Part shown: piece by piece, positions 5,876 through 8,887 of the stretch
Position numbering within the stretch: the stretch's first letter is position 1
Layout of the letters: the number at the start of each line of letters is the position of its first letter
Source: F23-D06 sp002392325
GTDB taxonomy: Bacteria; Bacteroidota; Bacteroidia; Bacteroidales; WCHB1-69
Reading direction: 5' to 3'
DNA length: 8,887 nucleotides
NCBI GenBank assembly: GCA_946624065.1
Contig: CAMORT010000071.1
Location: 1-8,887 of the forward strand
Position numbers and translations under genes: made by a program
Notes under the pieces: model-generated
Seen by the model: the letters and a program-made list of their open reading frames with translations, nothing else
Databases searched by the model: none
Told to the model about the DNA's origin: nothing

Positions 5876-6643
5876 TTATTCCACCTCAATAACCAAGCCG
5901 TCAATACCCAAAAACACATTACTGGGAAGCATTTCCGCAACTTCGGCATACCTGCCCATTTCGTGGGATATATGGGTAAGATATGCCTGCTCGGGTTGAA
6001 GACGCTCAACAATACCCAATGCTTGCGCCAGATTAAAATGCGAATAATGCTCCTTGATTCGTAACGCATTTATAACCAACACTTTAATTCCATTCAGTTT
6101 ATTCAACTCCGTTTCCGGAATGAAACTTGCGTCGGTGATGTAGGCAAACGGTCCTATGCGGTAACCGAGAATAGGCAGTGTGAGATGGCGCACATGGATG
6201 GGTTGTATCGTAATGCCATTCACCTCAAACGGATCTTCTTTAACAGGGTTCAGATGCAAAGAAGGAACTCCCGGATATGGATGCGGTTTGAAGGCGTAGT
6301 CGTAATCCTTGCGGACCACATTCAGCACGCGTTGCAAGCCGTAGATCTCCATCGGTGCCTTTTTCATGAAATAGATGGGCCGGATATCATCCAGTCCGCC
6401 CAGATGGTCCTTATGCTCATGCGTCACCAGTATGGCATCCACCTGCGTGATATGGTTGTGCAGCATCTGCTGTCGCAGGTCGGGGCCGGTATCAATCAGG
6501 ATGTGGGTGCCGTCCACTTCCACATAGGCGGCGGTGCGCAGACGCGTGTCGCGCGGGTCCGCCGACTGGCAAACCGCACACTGGCATCCCACCACAGGGA
6601 CACCTTGCGATGTTCCGGTACCCAACAAGGTAACTTTCATCAT
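5876..6643 (-). CDS. PhnP-like MBL-fold metallo-hydrolase
   Basis: This 255-residue protein is a complete metallo-beta-lactamase-fold phosphodiesterase-type hydrolase of the PhnP subgroup. It starts with LLGTGTSQGVPVVGC at residues 6-20. C20, C22 and C25 (CQCAVC) form the extra structural-zinc cluster seen in PhnP. The DPRDTRLRT motif follows at 29-37, and the metal-binding THEHKDH at 74-80 gives H75, H77, D79 and H80. Likely further ligands are H153, D171 (YITDASFI) and H224 (YLTHISH). E. coli PhnP hydrolyses cyclic ribosyl phosphodiesters, but no other phosphonate gene is present, so the substrate here is open. It is usually annotated just as MBL-fold metallo-hydrolase. It begins 3 nt after the C10 protease stop, so it is probably co-transcribed with that gene. 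Two adjacent ATG codons make the start uncertain by one residue. Confidence 0.92.
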   Translation of the reverse strand: MMKVTLLGTGTSQGVPVVGCQCAVCQSADPRDTRLRTAAYVEVDGTHILIDTGPDLRQQMLHNHITQVDAILVTHEHKDHLGGLDDIRPIYFMKKAPMEIYGLQRVLNVVRKDYDYAFKPHPYPGVPSLHLNPVKEDPFEVNGITIQPIHVRHLTLPILGYRIGPFAYITDASFIPETELNKLNGIKVLVINALRIKEHYSHFNLAQALGIVERLQPEQAYLTHISHEMGRYAEVAEMLPSNVFLGIDGLVIEVE

Positions 6644-6646
6644 GTA

Positions 6647-8707
6647 TTACTGCTTAATAAATTTCTTAACAATCTGATTATCCGATGTTTTAATGCGAAT
6701 AATGTAAACACCCCCCGTCAATCCCTCCAGTGGCACATCCAAACGGGTATCTGCAGCGGAAAGATGCATCACCTCACGGCCTGTCAAATCAAAGATGGAC
6801 AAATATTCCATTGGTTCATCGGCAGACACCGACAAGACAGACTCTGCCGGATTCGGGAAGATTGCGACACGCTCGTCCGACACATCATCCACGCCAACAT
6901 GTCCTGCCTGATAGGTCAGTTTGAACCCATCCGCATTATGCTGTTCGTCCGTTTCGATCAGGAGTGCCAGGCGCTTTTTCTCAAAACGGATAACGGTATC
7001 TTCCATATGGCCTGTATAGGTGGCCAGAAGATTGGCATTATCGGGTTTGTTATCAAACACATAGAGGAAATCCTCCCCATCCACCAAATCCAGATACTCC
7101 ACATTCAATTCAATCACAGAAAAGGAAGGCACCACTATGCGGAACAGACACGAGGTATAAGGCAAATAGTCATCGCTTCCGCTACCATCCTCAATCGTGC
7201 CGGAATATGCCGAATAATTGGTCACTTCGGGGCAGAACACCGGCACATTGGCATTATAATTGGCTCTGAATCCTTGTCCGGCAAGCGAATCGTCGGAAAC
7301 AAAGCGCACCGTTATTTGCGAGCAACTCCACTCCACATTCAGTGTGTTATTTGTGTCAGTGAGAAGAATTTGCGGGATACTCGGATTATCTGTTGAAATC
7401 AAAAGGGTGTCACCTGAGGCAACATCATATTCCAGATGGAAACTGATAGAGGTGAAATAATCCGCATCAGGACGGACAATCCAAGAGTAGTCCATATCAG
7501 GCGCATAGGGCGACAGCGTGAGACTGCCGTCGTCAAACGAGCCCTGCAAGGTGGTAAGGGTATCCGTTCCGGTCAGCGCGTGCGCCGGAGGATAAGCATA
7601 CAATGTGGTGTCAGGGTAAGCGTTGATGATGAGTTCCTGGGCCAGATTGAAATGCGTGCCCACCAAATTCAACGCATTGGTATAAAAATAGCTATCATAC
7701 GAACCATCCCAACCGAAATTAAAATGATAATAGTAGTTGCTGTCCACCATCCTATAGCCGTCGCAGATGAAACCGTGCCCGTTCACATTGGGGTTGCTCC
7801 AACCAGCGTAGTAGAGGGGCATATTTCGATGCAAGTGCGCAACAATTAGACTATCCCAATCCAAATCAGTGGAGTCGCGGAACACATATTCAGTTTCGGG
7901 AGAGAACTTGAAAAAGGTGCGCAGCACGCGGGCGGCGCTGTGGTTGTACATGCCCGAGCCATCAGGTCCATACACCATATCAACCCCCACACCGCAGTGG
8001 TGCATCAGCGTGCAGATAGCCGGGTTGATGGCGGTGGGCTCATCGCACATGGCATTGTAATCGTAGGTGGTGTTGCCGTAATCCGCCGACTGCACACCGT
8101 ATGTTGAATCCAGATACGAGTACGACCCAATGCCCGTTTCCGGGAAACGGTAATAGTATATGAGTTGGGCCATAGCGGTGGCCACACAACCCGTGACCAC
8201 ATGAAAATTCTCGCCTGCAAAATCCTTCGGACAATAATAATTGTAAAAGGTACCCTGCCCCCAGTGGGATTTCATCAGCGGAGCAACGGAAGGTCCATCC
8301 TTAAAGGGCGTTTTCTCGCGGGAGAGCATGCGCCAGGCTGGATTCACTGCATTCTTAACCATGGGTTGCTGTTTCAAGGCGGAAAGTTGCTGCGCGTAGT
8401 TGTCCAACCACATCCGCACCGGAGGAATCAAGTCCTCGCTGTTGTAGAGTTGATGGTCGGAGAACGCCAATACCGGAGGCACGCGTTTGTCTCCGCCAAT
8501 CACCACATACGAACTTTCCGAGTTGAACACGAACAACAGCGTGTCGGCACCCTCCGAAACCACATGGGCCAGGCGGCATCCGGACTTTTGGTTCGTCTGC
8601 AGAAACCTATCAGCCGCATAATTCGCCTCGGTCAACGAAACTTTTTGCGCAGAAGCATAACACACTATAAATAAAGATATTACTAAAATATAAAAGTGTT
8701 TTTTCAT
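6647..8707 (-). CDS. Secreted C10 family (streptopain/PrtT-like) cysteine protease with CUB-like domains and T9SS sorting tail
   Basis: From the ATG at 8707 the product is 686 residues. Residues 1-20 are a signal peptide (MKK, hydrophobic core, ASA before Q21). A C10 propeptide-like domain covers about 22-116 (SLTEANYAADRFL, YVVIGGDKRVPPVLAFSD). The papain-like catalytic domain spans about 139-350. Its oxyanion-hole Gln is Q151 in WGQG, its nucleophile C174 in TGCVATAMAQ, its His H311 in NGHGFICDGY, and N330 and W333 lie in FNFGWDG. Two CUB-like beta-sandwich domains follow at about 386-486 and 492-601, the second with the C492/C520 pair. The last ~74 residues are a type IX secretion sorting domain (FPNPAESVLSV, LTGREV, GGVYIIRI, VKKFIKQ). 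It is expected to be exported by Sec, then carried across the outer membrane by T9SS, possibly surface-anchored, with activation by propeptide removal. An in-frame ATG at 8764 is rejected because it lies inside the -33 box and would bury the signal peptide. Confidence 0.93.
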   Translation of the reverse strand: MKKHFYILVISLFIVCYASAQKVSLTEANYAADRFLQTNQKSGCRLAHVVSEGADTLLFVFNSESSYVVIGGDKRVPPVLAFSDHQLYNSEDLIPPVRMWLDNYAQQLSALKQQPMVKNAVNPAWRMLSREKTPFKDGPSVAPLMKSHWGQGTFYNYYCPKDFAGENFHVVTGCVATAMAQLIYYYRFPETGIGSYSYLDSTYGVQSADYGNTTYDYNAMCDEPTAINPAICTLMHHCGVGVDMVYGPDGSGMYNHSAARVLRTFFKFSPETEYVFRDSTDLDWDSLIVAHLHRNMPLYYAGWSNPNVNGHGFICDGYRMVDSNYYYHFNFGWDGSYDSYFYTNALNLVGTHFNLAQELIINAYPDTTLYAYPPAHALTGTDTLTTLQGSFDDGSLTLSPYAPDMDYSWIVRPDADYFTSISFHLEYDVASGDTLLISTDNPSIPQILLTDTNNTLNVEWSCSQITVRFVSDDSLAGQGFRANYNANVPVFCPEVTNYSAYSGTIEDGSGSDDYLPYTSCLFRIVVPSFSVIELNVEYLDLVDGEDFLYVFDNKPDNANLLATYTGHMEDTVIRFEKKRLALLIETDEQHNADGFKLTYQAGHVGVDDVSDERVAIFPNPAESVLSVSADEPMEYLSIFDLTGREVMHLSAADTRLDVPLEGLTGGVYIIRIKTSDNQIVKKFIKQ

Positions 8708-8735
8708 CTTAAAAAGATTAACTGAAAATATACGG

Positions 8736-8765
8736 CAAAAATAATGAATAATCCGAAAAAACAAA
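8736..8765 (-). promoter_or_regulatory. Putative promoter of the C10 protease gene (TTTG-N18-TATTTTTG)
   Basis: Read on the minus strand, TTTG (8765-8762) is followed after 18 nt by TATTTTTG (8743-8736). Both elements and the spacer length match the tlyA promoter. Transcription would start near 8729, about 20 nt upstream of the ATG at 8707, which fixes the start codon. The spacer opens with a run of six T. Confidence 0.65.
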
Positions 8766-8802
8766 AAAAATTCGAATATGATGAAATATTTAAAAAAAAG
8801 TG

Positions 8803-8810
8803 TACTTTTG
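8803..8810 (+). promoter_or_regulatory. Putative -7 box of the tRNA-Pro gene
   Basis: TACTTTTG matches TAnnTTTG and ends 16 nt before the predicted 5' end of the tRNA. No clear TTTG is seen at -33. An A8 tract (8792-8799) lies just upstream. Confidence 0.5.
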
Positions 8811-8826
8811 CAGCCGCAAAACGGAT

Positions 8827-8887
8827 CGGGGTGTGGCGCAGTTGGCTAGCGCACTTGCATGGGGTGCAAGGGGTCGGAAGTTCGAGT
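8827..8887 (+). tRNA. tRNA-Pro (anticodon GGG), 3' end outside window
   Basis: The cloverleaf can be followed to the T-loop. The acceptor 5' strand is CGGGGTG (8827-8833), then TG, a D-stem GCGC/GCGC (8836-8839 with 8849-8852) around loop AGTTGGCTA, and A26. The anticodon stem CTTGC/GCAAG (8854-8858 with 8866-8870) encloses the loop ATGGGGT, putting anticodon GGG at 8861-8863. A 5-nt variable loop, T-stem GGAAG and T-loop TTCGAGT follow, ending exactly at the window edge. The starting C1 is typical of bacterial tRNA-Pro. The 3' T-stem and acceptor strands cannot be checked. Confidence 0.88.

Noticed and set aside
6185..7396. 403-codon plus-strand open frame
   Set aside because: It is antisense to the PhnP-like hydrolase and the protease C-terminus, has no recognisable motif and a composition unlike a folded protein (very rich in His, Arg, Ile). 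It is a shadow of two well-supported genes.
8708..8764. Longer protease start at 8764 (19 extra residues)
   Set aside because: It overlaps the predicted -33 element and places a lysine-bearing signal peptide internally. The ATG at 8707 gives a standard signal peptide and a short leader.
8858..8864. CAT (Met) anticodon reading of the tRNA
   Set aside because: CAT overlaps the stem/loop border. The 5-bp stem CTTGC/GCAAG with a 7-nt loop puts GGG in the anticodon position, and the C1 start fits tRNA-Pro.

Overview
The window looks like chromosomal DNA of an uncultured or less-studied member of the Bacteroidales. Three things support this. Upstream regions carry Bacteroidetes-type promoter boxes (TAnnTTTG, twice preceded by TTTG at 18 nt). 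Start codons mostly lack a strong Shine-Dalgarno sequence. A secreted protease ends in a type IX secretion (Por) sorting domain, a system confined to Bacteroidota. The genus cannot be named from the sequence alone.

Layout from left to right. Positions 1-1240 (minus) hold most of a YifB/ComM-type AAA+ ATPase, cut by the left window edge. A 200-nt divergent promoter region separates it from tlyA (1441-2241, plus), a TlyA-family rRNA 2'-O-methyltransferase. A 135-nt G-rich, repeat-bearing spacer follows, with a four-tract G-quadruplex motif, then a DUF2461 protein (2377-3090, plus). That gene meets the next one tail to tail with interlocked stop codons.

Positions 3087-8707 are a run of four minus-strand genes. 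In transcription order they are a secreted C10 (streptopain/PrtT-like) cysteine protease with two CUB-like domains and a T9SS tail, a PhnP-like metallo-beta-lactamase-fold hydrolase 3 nt downstream, an OadA/PycB-like carboxyltransferase after a 93-nt gap with its own promoter box and a hairpin, and a CPBP-family intramembrane protease 2 nt further on. The first pair and the last pair are probably each co-transcribed. No common pathway is evident, and the grouping may reflect only compact genome organisation. At the right edge a tRNA-Pro(GGG) gene begins on the plus strand, divergent from the protease.

No mobile element, CRISPR array or phage gene is visible. Most of the window is housekeeping-type content. 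The main departures are these: the OadA/PycB-like protein keeps the biotinyl-domain fold but has Tyr558 where the biotinylated lysine should be, and shows no Thr in the usual catalytic-threonine segment; the tlyA-DUF2461 spacer carries a G-quadruplex motif and GGTACA repeats; the tlyA promoter box is an exact 9-nt tandem duplication; and the CPBP protease has EExxxQ in place of EExxxR.
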